Shown here piece after piece: positions 39,508 through 50,114 of a stretch of 64,000 bases of DNA. Numbering within the stretch: the stretch's first letter is position 1; each line of letters begins with the position of its first letter. Source of the stretch: Smithellaceae bacterium (GTDB lineage: Bacteria; Desulfobacterota; Syntrophia; Syntrophales; Smithellaceae); the NCBI GenBank assembly GCA_030690945.1, contig JAUYFM010000015.1, forward strand, positions 1-64,000, read 5' to 3'. The notes under the pieces are model-generated. The model was not told the origin of the DNA. It saw only the letters and a program-made list of their open reading frames with translations, and searched no databases. Position numbers and translations under genes: made by a program.

Positions 39508-40845
39508 ATGGCGAAAATTCTGGTTCTGGATGACGATCAAGGCATGAGAGAAGTTATGGAAATCATGTTGACCAAAGAAGGATATGACGTCACAACCTCC
39601 GATAGCCCCGTGAAGGCGATCAATCTCTGTCGCAAAACAGCGTATGATTTAGTCATCACCGATTTGAAAATGCCCAAAATCGACGGCATTGAATTTCTGA
39701 AAACCATCAAGGATCATCGGCTGGAAACGGTCGTAATTTTAATTACCGCCTATGCTTCGGGTGAAACAGCCATCAATGCGATGAAAGAAGGCGCTTATGA
39801 CTACGTGGAAAAAGGCAACATCGAAGAAATTAAGCAGGTCGTTCGTCAGGCTTTGTTAAAAAATGGTCTGGTCAGTGAGAATCAGATTACAAAGAACGAA
39901 ACAGCTGAAGAATCTTTTTGCGGCATGATCGGAACCAGCAGGGAAATGGCCAAGGTTTTTACGACGATTCAAAAGGTGGCCAATACACCGGCAAATATTC
40001 TAATCCTGGGAGAAAGCGGTACCGGCAAGGAACTGGTTGCCCGCGCCATTCATGCTAATTCTTCCCGTTCCAAAATGCCGTTTATGGCCATTAACAGCGG
40101 CGGCATTCCGGAGAACCTGCTGGAGAGTGAACTGTTCGGTTACATGAAGGGGTCATTTACCGGCGCTTATGCCGATCGGGCGGGACTTTTCGAGTTGGCC
40201 AAGGGCGGCACGGTTTTTCTCGATGAAATCGGTGAATTGCCGCCGGTCCTGCAGGTTAAGCTCCTGAGAGTCGTGCAGGAAAAAACGTTCCGCCGCATTG
40301 GAGGGGGTGAAGATATTAAAGTTGATGTGCGTATTATCTCCGCCACCAACCAGAACCTGAAGGAAAAAGTAAAAAAAGGTGAATTCCGCGAAGATCTCTA
40401 TTTTCGTTTGAATGTTATTCCCGTTCAGATGCCGCCGCTTAGGCAAAGAAAAGAAGATATCCCGCTTTTAACCAAACATTTCATTGAAAAATATGCCCGA
40501 GAATTTAATAAAGAAGTGAGGACGATTTCCTCTTACGCGATGGAATTGCTGATGGGATACGCGTTCCCCGGCAATATTCGTGAACTGGAAAATATCATTG
40601 AACGCGGCGTAGCAATGGAAACATCCAATATTATTTTACCCGAGAGCCTGGTGTTGTCAACCGAGATTTATCTGGATATTCCTGACCAGGGCATCGATTT
40701 AAACACTGAACTGGAAAAGATCGAAAGAAAAGCGATAGAGAAAGCTCTTCAAAAAACAAAAGGGGTAAAAACAAAGGCTGCCGAACTGCTCGGTGTTACC
40801 CTTGATTCCTTGAAATATCGCATCGAGAAACTTGGGGTGGCGTGA
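39508..40845 (+). CDS. PilR/NtrC-family sigma-54-dependent response regulator
   Basis: 445 residues: receiver domain (phospho-acceptor D52 in VITDLKMPK), sigma-54 AAA+ domain (about 135-370) with GESGTGKE, the sigma-54-contact loop as GSFTGA (215-220; common variant of GAFTGA), DEIGELPP, RLNVIPVQMPPLR, and a C-terminal Fis-type helix-turn-helix (TKAAELLGVTLDSLKYRIEKL). It would activate sigma-54 promoters elsewhere after phosphorylation by the kinase upstream. SD AAAAGGAG precedes the ATG. The pair resembles PilSR most in layout; symbols are withheld because target genes are not visible. Confidence 0.9.
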   Translation: MAKILVLDDDQGMREVMEIMLTKEGYDVTTSDSPVKAINLCRKTAYDLVITDLKMPKIDGIEFLKTIKDHRLETVVILITAYASGETAINAMKEGAYDYVEKGNIEEIKQVVRQALLKNGLVSENQITKNETAEESFCGMIGTSREMAKVFTTIQKVANTPANILILGESGTGKELVARAIHANSSRSKMPFMAINSGGIPENLLESELFGYMKGSFTGAYADRAGLFELAKGGTVFLDEIGELPPVLQVKLLRVVQEKTFRRIGGGEDIKVDVRIISATNQNLKEKVKKGEFREDLYFRLNVIPVQMPPLRQRKEDIPLLTKHFIEKYAREFNKEVRTISSYAMELLMGYAFPGNIRELENIIERGVAMETSNIILPESLVLSTEIYLDIPDQGIDLNTELEKIERKAIEKALQKTKGVKTKAAELLGVTLDSLKYRIEKLGVA

Positions 40846-40876
40846 AGTTCCAGGGGGCACTTTCGGGATGGGATGG

Positions 40877-41152
40877 TCACGAACAGGAAATATTGAAACC
40901 CCGTAAGTTTCCCGTGTAAGGTTCTTTTATAAATTCCACATGGTCAACACGGGCTGCGGGTGGACCTGTTTTGCACCAGGCGATCATTTTATCCACGTCA
41001 GTATCTTCTCCCTCCAACAGAGCTTCCACACGGCCGTCTGACATGTTGCGCACCCAGCCGGTTAGTTTAAGATTCATCGCGGTTCGTTGCGTTTCAGACC
41101 GAAAGCAAACACCTTGAACTCTGCCGCTGACATAGATGTGCACTCTCTTCAT
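40877..41152 (-). CDS. acyP: Acylphosphatase
   Basis: Small (91-residue) enzyme hydrolysing carboxyl-phosphate bonds such as acetyl phosphate or carbamoyl phosphate. Signature VSGRVQGVCFRSET with catalytic R18, and GWVRNMSDGRVEA with catalytic N36. Last gene of the minus-strand unit small protein-ligA-acyP, 8 bases after ligA. Confidence 0.94.
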   Translation of the reverse strand: MKRVHIYVSGRVQGVCFRSETQRTAMNLKLTGWVRNMSDGRVEALLEGEDTDVDKMIAWCKTGPPAARVDHVEFIKEPYTGNLRGFNISCS

Positions 41153-41160
41153 GTGATGGT

Positions 41161-43448
<2,288 letters not shown>

Positions 43449-43455
43449 GGTTTGA

Positions 43456-43484
43456 ATTTTAACTTGCCTTGCTTCCAAAGTCAA
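43456..43484 (-). promoter_or_regulatory. Promoter of the small protein-ligA-acyP operon (leaderless geometry)
   Basis: Minus strand TTGACT (43479-43484), a 17-base spacer, TAAAAT (43456-43461): 10 of 12 consensus bases. The -10 ends only 7 bases before ATG 43448. Confidence 0.75.
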
Positions 43485-43524
43485 ATTAAAAGCTTTTTTA
43501 AGGAAAAAGATCAATAAATAACAC

Positions 43525-43553
43525 TTGTATTTTTTTAATCTTACCGTTAATAA
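43525..43553 (+). promoter_or_regulatory. Promoter of the phosphodiesterase gene (near-leaderless geometry)
   Basis: TTGTAT (43525-43530), a 17-base spacer, TAATAA (43548-43553). The ATG at 43564 is 10 bases after the -10, so the predicted leader is 0-4 bases. Confidence 0.5.
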
Positions 43554-43563
43554 TCCGCCAAAG

Positions 43564-44061
43564 ATGATGAACAAAAATAAAGTCAAAATAGGCGTGTTGT
43601 CTGATACGCATATTTCCGGGTATGACGAGAACTTAAAGAAAATTATTGAGGAACACTTTTTTGATGTTGACCTGATCTTTCATGCCGGAGATTTAGTTGA
43701 TTTGTCAGTCCTAACGCTTTTCGGTGATAAAGAGGTTCGAGCGGTCTGCGGCAATATGGACAACCACCGCGTGAGAGAGGAACTGCCTCAGCAGTTGCTG
43801 ATGGACATCAACGGATTTAAAATCGGGCTGATTCATGGCTGGGGCGAACCTTCAGGGATGGTGAGAAGACTGCTGGACAAACTGGGTAAGCTCGATTGCA
43901 TTGTGTTCGGCCATACACATTATCCGGAAAACAGGACCATCGACGGCGTTTACTTTTTTAATCCGGGTTCGGCAGTCGATAAACGCTTCGCAAAATCCAG
44001 AAGCATCGGAATACTGGAAGTAGGCCCGGATTTAAAAGGCAGGATTATAACTATAAAATAA
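43564..44061 (+). CDS. YfcE/MJ0936-family metallophosphoesterase
   Basis: A 165-residue calcineurin-like phosphodiesterase. Metal-binding motifs: GVLSDTHISG (D-x-H), HAGDLVDL (GD), GNMDNHRV (GNxD), LIHGWGEP and FGHTHYPE (GHTH). The family hydrolyses phosphodiester model substrates; its physiological role is unsettled. Tandem ATGs at 43564 and 43567 have no SD, and the extension to TTG 43525 would be the promoter -35, so it is rejected. HIT gene follows after 30 bases. Confidence 0.9.
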   Translation: MMNKNKVKIGVLSDTHISGYDENLKKIIEEHFFDVDLIFHAGDLVDLSVLTLFGDKEVRAVCGNMDNHRVREELPQQLLMDINGFKIGLIHGWGEPSGMVRRLLDKLGKLDCIVFGHTHYPENRTIDGVYFFNPGSAVDKRFAKSRSIGILEVGPDLKGRIITIK

Positions 44062-44091
44062 TGGGGTCAACAATCATCGGGTGTTGGAAAT

Positions 44092-44577
44092 ATGGAAACA
44101 ATGTTTGCTCCCTGGCGGATGGAGTATCTCGTGGGTGAAAAACAAGACGGATGTGTGTTTTGTAAATGCTCAACTCGATGCGATGATTATGTCGTGTTTG
44201 AAGGAAAGACCTGTTTTGTAATGTTGAACCGGTATCCCTATGTCGGCGGCCACCTTATGATTATTCCGCAGAGACATCTGGGCGGCATTGAAGAACTCAC
44301 ATCCGAAGAACGCATGGAAATATTCGCCCTAATGGATAAAGCCGTCAAAGTACTGAAAGAAGCCATGAATCCGCATGGTTTTAATATCGGCATGAATTTG
44401 GGCAAGGCAGCCGGCGCCGGCATTGCCGAACATGTTCATGTCCATATCATCCCGCGCTGGGACGGTGATACCAATTTTATGAGTGTGGTCGGCAATGTCC
44501 GCGTAATCCCGGAGGATCTGGTGACAACCGCCGCAAAACTGGCGCCTCTTTTTAAAAAATATTCGCAGGAGGTTTAA
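44092..44577 (+). CDS. HIT-family nucleotide hydrolase/phosphorylase
   Basis: 161 residues with the histidine triad EHVHVHIIPRW (H114, H116, H118) and NRYPYVGGHLMIIPQRH, typical of the Ap4A-phosphorylase-like branch of the HIT family that acts on dinucleoside polyphosphates or AMP derivatives. An N-terminal CVFCKCSTRC cluster (C21, C24, C26, C30) could bind zinc, as in some family members. The likely start has no strong SD. Confidence 0.92.
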   Translation: METMFAPWRMEYLVGEKQDGCVFCKCSTRCDDYVVFEGKTCFVMLNRYPYVGGHLMIIPQRHLGGIEELTSEERMEIFALMDKAVKVLKEAMNPHGFNIGMNLGKAAGAGIAEHVHVHIIPRWDGDTNFMSVVGNVRVIPEDLVTTAAKLAPLFKKYSQEV

Positions 44578-44582
44578 ACTCG

Positions 44583-44942
44583 ATGAAAATATTTTATTTA
44601 ATTCTCACCATCATTTTCGCTTTTTTTATTGTTACCTTTTCACAATTCAATTCCGCGCTTGTAACCATAAAGTACTACTCCATACAGGATATTGTTGTTC
44701 CGGCTTATATGCTTATTTTTGTTGCCTTGCTGGTGGGTGTCATCATTACGGGGTTGTTAGGCGTGATGGAGAGGTTTCGCCTGAATCGCACGATAAGCCG
44801 TCTGAATAAAACGATCAGAGATTTGCGCAAGGAACTACGGGAGAATGAAGCGCCACCGATGATTGAAGACCGAAAAAAAGATATCCAATCCCTCATCATG
44901 AATGAAGAACCAAGATCCATGACCGACCGTTCCCTACAATGA
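44583..44942 (+). CDS. LapA-domain (DUF1049) membrane protein
   Basis: 119 residues with two helices (about 3-22 and 40-62) and a cytoplasmic coiled coil (about 65-95), the layout of LapA/YciS-type proteins, which work with LapB in controlling LPS synthesis through LpxC turnover. The family's N-F-NS-x-x-VTI-like segment reads FNSALVTIKYY. Lies 5 bases after the HIT gene with an AGGAGG site. Its last 9 bases overlap the end of mogA on the other strand. LapA role is by family only; no lapB is visible. Confidence 0.82.
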   Translation: MKIFYLILTIIFAFFIVTFSQFNSALVTIKYYSIQDIVVPAYMLIFVALLVGVIITGLLGVMERFRLNRTISRLNKTIRDLRKELRENEAPPMIEDRKKDIQSLIMNEEPRSMTDRSLQ

Positions 44943-45428
44943 CGTTGCGCAGTCGCGGTTATCGCCTCTGATTTTTTCGATGGCATGTTGAAGCGCGGGT
45001 AAAATGGCGGCCAGGTTTTCTTGGGCGCCTTTTGGGCTTCCGGGGAGATTGATAATCAGACAGCGGCCGCGAATGCCCACGATCGCGCGGGAAATCATGG
45101 CATGCGGGGTGACCTTGCTGCTGGCGATGCGCATGGCTTCGGCCATGCCGGGAACTTCCTTATCAATGACTTTCAGCGTGGCGTCCGGCGTGAGATCACG
45201 CGGGCTGACCCCCGTGCCGCCCGTGGTCAGAATCACATCCAGTTTTTCCACATCGGCGAATTGAATAATCGCTTTTTGTATCTGGTCAACTTCGTCAGGA
45301 ATGATGAGGGTATGTTTTATATCAATAGCGGCGCCCGCAAGCATTTCTGCTATTGCGGGGCCGCTTTTATCTTCCCGTTTGCCCTGCGAGCCTTTATCGC
45401 TCACCGTGATGATTCCGGCGTTGAACAT
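44934..45428 (-). CDS. mogA: Molybdopterin adenylyltransferase (MogA/MoaB family)
   Basis: Adenylylates molybdopterin before molybdenum insertion. 164 residues: GIITVSDKGSQGKREDKSGP, DVILTTGGTGVSPRDLTPDAT and CLIINLPGSPKGAQENL are the family motifs. It starts 2 bases after the stop of the EF-G paralogue, so the two share a transcript. MogA and MoaB are hard to separate by eye; other moa/moe genes are not in the window. Confidence 0.92.
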   Translation of the reverse strand: MFNAGIITVSDKGSQGKREDKSGPAIAEMLAGAAIDIKHTLIIPDEVDQIQKAIIQFADVEKLDVILTTGGTGVSPRDLTPDATLKVIDKEVPGMAEAMRIASSKVTPHAMISRAIVGIRGRCLIINLPGSPKGAQENLAAILPALQHAIEKIRGDNRDCATSL

Positions 45429-45430
45429 TA

Positions 45431-47509
45431 TTAGTCTTCTTCTTTTTTCGATTCGGCAATAATTTTGTCCGCGATATAGGAGGGAACTTCTTCATAATGC
45501 GAATCGGTATAGGTGAAGTTTCCGCGTCCGCTGGTCATGGAGCGCAGATCGGGAGCATACTTTAATATTTCCGCCATAGGCACCTGACCTTTAATCACCT
45601 GATTGGTGCCACTGGTGTCCATGCCCAGAACGCGTCCCCGGCGGCTGTTGAGATCACCGATAACATCGCCCATGTATTCATCAGGAACTTCAATGGCAAT
45701 ATTGACAATGGGCTCCAGCAGGATTGGCTGACACTCCATGACGCCTTTTTGAAAGGCCATGGAACCGGCAATTTTAAAGGCCATTTCCGAAGAATCTACG
45801 GTATGATAGGAACCGAAAACAAGGGATATCCTGAAATCCACCACAGGATAACCGGCCAGAACGCCTTTGGCGGCAGCTTCCACAATACCTTTGTCTACGG
45901 CCGGGCGGTATTGCCCCGGAATAACGCCACCAACGATTTTATCCAGGAATTCATAGCCTCCGCCGCGTGGCATGGGCTCAATGTCGATTGTACAATCACC
46001 GAACTGGCCGCGTCCGCCGGACTGCTTCTTGTATCGGCCCTGAACGTTGGTTTTTCCTTTAATGGTTTCAAAATAGGGGACTTTCGGTGTGTTCAGATTG
46101 ACTTCGACACCGAATTTTCTTTTCATCTTCTCAATGTTGACTTCAATATGCACCTGACCCATGCCGGAGAGGATCATTTCTTTGGTCTGAACGTTGCGGG
46201 AGAAGACAATGGTTGGATCTTCCTCCGTAAGACGGTGAATGGTGGAGGCGATCTTGTCTTCATCGCCTCTGGATTTCGGTTCAACGGCAAAAGACATGAT
46301 CGGGGGCGGGACAGCGACTTTGGCAAAGATGATGGGGGACTTTTCGTGGCTCAGTGTATCACCGGTGACGGTTTCCTTCAGTTTGGCGACGCCGGCAATG
46401 TCACCGGGAATTAGAACTTCCGCCTGTTTCTGATTTTTGCCTTCCAGAAAGAAAATATGCCCGAATTTCTCCGTAATTTTTTTTGAAGAGTTGTAAACGG
46501 CAGTATCGGAATTAAGTTTTCCTGAATAGACACGGAATAATGTCAACCGGCCCGCGTAAGGATCGGCAATGGTTTTGAAGACAATTGCGGAAAAAGGAGC
46601 ATCTTCCGAAGGCTGTCTTTCTTCTGTTTTATCTGTGCCCGGTTTTGTGCCTTTAACCGGTCCACGGTCAACAGGTGATGCGAAAGAACTGACGGCTATA
46701 TCCATCAGCATGGTGATGCCGATGCCTTTGACGGCTGAACCGCAAATGACGGGGATAATACTTCCTGACGTCACGCCTTTTTTTAAACCGGACTTGAGTT
46801 CTTCCGCGGAAAGTTCGCCGGCTTCCAGGTATTTGTTCATCAGTTCGTCGTCCGCTTCCGCGATGTCTTCGACCATGGAACCGCGCATCATGCTGGCTTC
46901 ATCCATCAGGTCCTCCGGAATGTCAGACGCCTTGCCAACGCCTTTGTTGTCGGCAAAAGTATAAGCCTTCATGGTGATCAAATCAATTATACCTTGAAAT
47001 TTATCTTCCGCCCCGATAGGCAGGCAGATCGGGGTTGCTTTTTTCTTAAGTTTTGTTTTGATGCTTTCCAGCACTTTGTTGAAATCAGCTCTTTCGCGAT
47101 CCATTCGATTGATGAAAATCATGCGGGGGAGGGAATATTCGTCAGCCAGCTCCCAGACTTTTTGTGTCTGGAATTCAACGCCGCCAACCGAGTCAATAAT
47201 CACGACCGCGTTATCCACAATGCTCATCGAGCACTTAATATCAAAGGTAAAGTTAGAGTCGCCCGGCGTGTCCACGATATTGATTTTATGTTTGTCCCAT
47301 TCGACAAAATTGGCTGCCGATGAGATTGAAACATGCTTTTTTTGTTCTTCCGGTTCATAATCCATAGTGGACGAGCCGTCATCAACACGGCCCAGCCGTT
47401 CATTTTTTCCGGAAACATATAAAAGTGATTCACAAAGAGAGGTTTTACCTGTGCCGCCGTGACCGATGACGGCCATATTTCTGAGAGATTTGGATTCGTA
47501 CTTTGCCAT
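45431..47509 (-). CDS. Divergent EF-G paralogue (EF-G II/FusA2-like) with altered catalytic site
   Basis: A 692-residue five-domain EF-G-like GTPase. G1 is GHGGTGKTS (16-24) rather than AHIDAGKTT, the switch I segment KKHVSISSAA lacks the usual RGITI, and G3 is DTPGDSN with D84 in place of the catalytic histidine of DTPGH. The G4 motif NRMD is normal. Domain IV has QSGGRGQFGDC. These changes match the EF-G II type, whose members hydrolyse GTP poorly and whose role is unclear. Start ATG 47509 has AAAGGAG; the frame to 47566 lacks support. mogA follows. Confidence 0.92.
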   Translation of the reverse strand: MAKYESKSLRNMAVIGHGGTGKTSLCESLLYVSGKNERLGRVDDGSSTMDYEPEEQKKHVSISSAANFVEWDKHKINIVDTPGDSNFTFDIKCSMSIVDNAVVIIDSVGGVEFQTQKVWELADEYSLPRMIFINRMDRERADFNKVLESIKTKLKKKATPICLPIGAEDKFQGIIDLITMKAYTFADNKGVGKASDIPEDLMDEASMMRGSMVEDIAEADDELMNKYLEAGELSAEELKSGLKKGVTSGSIIPVICGSAVKGIGITMLMDIAVSSFASPVDRGPVKGTKPGTDKTEERQPSEDAPFSAIVFKTIADPYAGRLTLFRVYSGKLNSDTAVYNSSKKITEKFGHIFFLEGKNQKQAEVLIPGDIAGVAKLKETVTGDTLSHEKSPIIFAKVAVPPPIMSFAVEPKSRGDEDKIASTIHRLTEEDPTIVFSRNVQTKEMILSGMGQVHIEVNIEKMKRKFGVEVNLNTPKVPYFETIKGKTNVQGRYKKQSGGRGQFGDCTIDIEPMPRGGGYEFLDKIVGGVIPGQYRPAVDKGIVEAAAKGVLAGYPVVDFRISLVFGSYHTVDSSEMAFKIAGSMAFQKGVMECQPILLEPIVNIAIEVPDEYMGDVIGDLNSRRGRVLGMDTSGTNQVIKGQVPMAEILKYAPDLRSMTSGRGNFTYTDSHYEEVPSYIADKIIAESKKEED

Positions 47510-47580
47510 GAAAACTCCTTTCAATATCTCAACAAGATCCTCAAAAGATCTGATGAAACGGGTCATTCAGAATGCGGGGA

Positions 47581-47609
47581 TGTTTAGCCTATCCGGCAAC
47601 TAAAATCAA
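47581..47609 (-). promoter_or_regulatory. Probable promoter of the EF-G paralogue-mogA operon
   Basis: Minus strand TTGATT (47604-47609), 17-base spacer, TAAACA (47581-47586). Leader would be about 65 bases. Confidence 0.45.
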
Positions 47610-47686
47610 GATAATTTTCAACTTCTGACGATTTCCGGAGCTTCTTTTGCCTGATGATGCCGGCATTTAAACAGGCAGAGAGGCGT

Positions 47687-49384
47687 TTATCTTTTCTGCA
47701 GATTTTTTTCACCCAGCTTCATGGGATAAAATACTGCAAAAACGCAAAGAAACAACGCAAAAGCGAAGGAAAGGGCAAACCAGAGAATTTGTATCCAGGA
47801 AAAGCCGTAACCGTGAATTCTGGATGTAAATATTTTATAAACCGGGCCTGCTTCCAGGATAATGACCAAAGCAATCAGACCAAAACTAAGCAGCATAAAA
47901 AGCACGCCCCCGAAACTGGTCACCGATAGTGCCGGATTTTCCGATTTAAAATCAGGATAACGGGCGCCCAGTCCTACGGCGAGCGCGACGACAGCGGGAA
48001 CAAGACAAAATATTGTCAGGACGGATAAAAACATCATAAACGGCGTAACCCCAAGCAAAATATTGGAAACGACAATCAGGAATTCCGATAGAATAAGCAG
48101 CGGTGTGTAGTAGAGAAAAAACTTAATCCAGAGGAATGTTTTAATGGAAACAGGCGCTGATTGAATAATCCAGAAAGCTTCCCCTTCCATGCTGACGGCC
48201 GGAAAAACAAAACGGGCGGCGATGGCCGAAAGCACAAAAGCGGCCAGCCCCACATTCAAAAAAGAAAAGACATTTTGGAGATAGACCGTTTTGATGGGCG
48301 ATCGATCCAGCGGCAGGACAGAGAAATTATACAGATAAACAACAATCAACGCGCAGATTAAAAACAATTGCGGCCATTGTGTGGAATCGCGAAAGAAGGA
48401 GCGAATTTCCTTAATGGCGAAAGCTTTTGCCGGACGCGAAAGAAAATTCAACAGTCCTTCCCAATGGTGTCCACGGAATTTAACCGGTGCGAAAAGCCTT
48501 TTGGCTGTTGTCTGAGCGCGGGAGAAGCCGCGAAAGTAGATGGCGCTTGCGGCCATTTCATTTAAAAAAATAAGGAAAAAAACACAGCTGGCCGAAAGAG
48601 ACAGGTTAAATAACGAATTTGTCCATTCACTTTTCAAGGCAAAACGCACAGCATCCGTTATCCAAGTGGTGGGCAGAAACGGTAAATTGAGCGTCTGCAT
48701 TGAATTCAAATAAAGGACAACTGAGGCAAAACTGTCAGGATTGACAAGTTGTTCCGGCCGGATCATCCTCAAAACAATCACAAGCAACAGCGCCAGCAAA
48801 ACGCCCAGGATGACAAAAAGGGTGCGAATTTTTCCCGCAGGCAGCACAGCCGCACCCAATAAGACAAGAAGACTGCTTGCGGCCGAGGCCATCAGGCACA
48901 GGCACACAATCGCGCAAAGCGCAATCAGATAAAAAACGATGCCGGCCTGGTAGACCAGCCCGTAAGACATAAAAACGGGAAGACTGAAAGCCACTACCAT
49001 CCAGGAGGAATCAAAGGCGCTGCTAAGCCAGCGAGAAAAGAAAATATCCTTGATCGCAACCGGCAGAGAATGCAGTAAAGATAAGTCGCGGCTCAGATAC
49101 AGGTGAGACAGGATGTTGATAATGCTGCTGAACAGTAAAAGGGTGAAGAAGGTGATGATCATCATGGAAAGAAGTTTCATGGCCAGGATGTCGCCAAAAT
49201 CCTGCACACTCTGAAAGTAAGTCAAAACACGGTAAAATATTAAAAAGGCGCCTATCCAGAAAGTGAGGCCGATAAACGTGAACAGGAAAAGCCGCGGACG
49301 GCGATTATTTTGCGTACCCGGCCTCAATCCATTTCCGGCAGAAAGCAGCCGTGGTCTCAATAGGGTTAACAATACATTCTTCAT
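47687..49384 (-). CDS. ABC exporter permease, ABC-2-like, about 12 helices
   Basis: A 565-residue membrane protein with many hydrophobic helices across its length and two similar halves (for example SRDLSLLHSLPVAIKDIFFSRW and SMEGEAFWIIQSAPVSIKTFLWIKF). This pattern is known from large putative ABC exporter permeases: the short loop before a helix carries an amphipathic coupling segment. It follows its ATPase partner by 4 bases and the two surely form one transporter. Substrate is unknown. Third gene after a transglutaminase-domain protein. Confidence 0.82.
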   Translation of the reverse strand: MKNVLLTLLRPRLLSAGNGLRPGTQNNRRPRLFLFTFIGLTFWIGAFLIFYRVLTYFQSVQDFGDILAMKLLSMMIITFFTLLLFSSIINILSHLYLSRDLSLLHSLPVAIKDIFFSRWLSSAFDSSWMVVAFSLPVFMSYGLVYQAGIVFYLIALCAIVCLCLMASAASSLLVLLGAAVLPAGKIRTLFVILGVLLALLLVIVLRMIRPEQLVNPDSFASVVLYLNSMQTLNLPFLPTTWITDAVRFALKSEWTNSLFNLSLSASCVFFLIFLNEMAASAIYFRGFSRAQTTAKRLFAPVKFRGHHWEGLLNFLSRPAKAFAIKEIRSFFRDSTQWPQLFLICALIVVYLYNFSVLPLDRSPIKTVYLQNVFSFLNVGLAAFVLSAIAARFVFPAVSMEGEAFWIIQSAPVSIKTFLWIKFFLYYTPLLILSEFLIVVSNILLGVTPFMMFLSVLTIFCLVPAVVALAVGLGARYPDFKSENPALSVTSFGGVLFMLLSFGLIALVIILEAGPVYKIFTSRIHGYGFSWIQILWFALSFAFALFLCVFAVFYPMKLGEKNLQKR

Positions 49385-49388
49385 GAGC

Positions 49389-50114
49389 TTATGCTTCCCG
49401 AACTAACGTTAAAAACACTTCTTCCAGTCTGGCTTCGCCGGTTTTAGCGACAAGATTTAACTCAGCGATGGTGCCTTGTGCTAAAAGCGTTCCTTTATGG
49501 ATAACGCCGATTCTATCGCACAGATCCTCGGCGAGACTCAGCGTATGCGTAGAGACAAAGACGGTTACGTTTTGCGCGGCCAGTTCTTTAAGAATATCCT
49601 TGACCATACGTACGGCCTCGGGATCAAGGCCGACCATCGGCTCGTCAATGATCATCACTTTCGGATCATGGAGCAGTGCCGCGGCAATAATCAATCTTTG
49701 CTTCATGCCGTGAGAATAAGCCTCAATGATTTCGTTCGCCCATTCCCAAAGCGCAAATTGTTTTAAAAGCTCCTCCGATTTTCGTAAGAGACCTTGAGTC
49801 TCAACATTATATAAATCAGCAATGAATTTAAGAAACTCCATGCCGGTGAGTTTTTCATAAAGAAACGGTCTGTCCGGCACAAAGCCGATAATCTTTTTTG
49901 CTGTAACCGGGTTTTTTTTTAGATCGATCCCGGCAATAATAATACTTCCGGCTGTCGGCTCGATAATGCCACCCATCATCCGGATGGTTGTGGTTTTGCC
50001 CGCGCCGTTGGGTCCGATGAATCCATAAATTTCTCCGGCGGCCACATTCAAGCTCAAATGGTTCACGGCCAGTGTTGTTCCGTAATCTTTGGTCAGGTTT
50101 GTAAGTTCAATCAT
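49389..50114 (-). CDS. ABC transporter ATPase subunit
   Basis: 241 residues with Walker A GPNGAGKT (34-41), Q-loop region, Walker B VMIIDEP (about 155-161), D-loop GLDPE and the switch STHTL. The signature reads YSHGMKQR in place of LSGGQ, usual in the ABC-2 exporter branch (NatA/CcmA type). Overlaps the transglutaminase gene by 8 bases, and the permease gene follows by 4 bases. Confidence 0.93.
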   Translation of the reverse strand: MIELTNLTKDYGTTLAVNHLSLNVAAGEIYGFIGPNGAGKTTTIRMMGGIIEPTAGSIIIAGIDLKKNPVTAKKIIGFVPDRPFLYEKLTGMEFLKFIADLYNVETQGLLRKSEELLKQFALWEWANEIIEAYSHGMKQRLIIAAALLHDPKVMIIDEPMVGLDPEAVRMVKDILKELAAQNVTVFVSTHTLSLAEDLCDRIGVIHKGTLLAQGTIAELNLVAKTGEARLEEVFLTLVREA

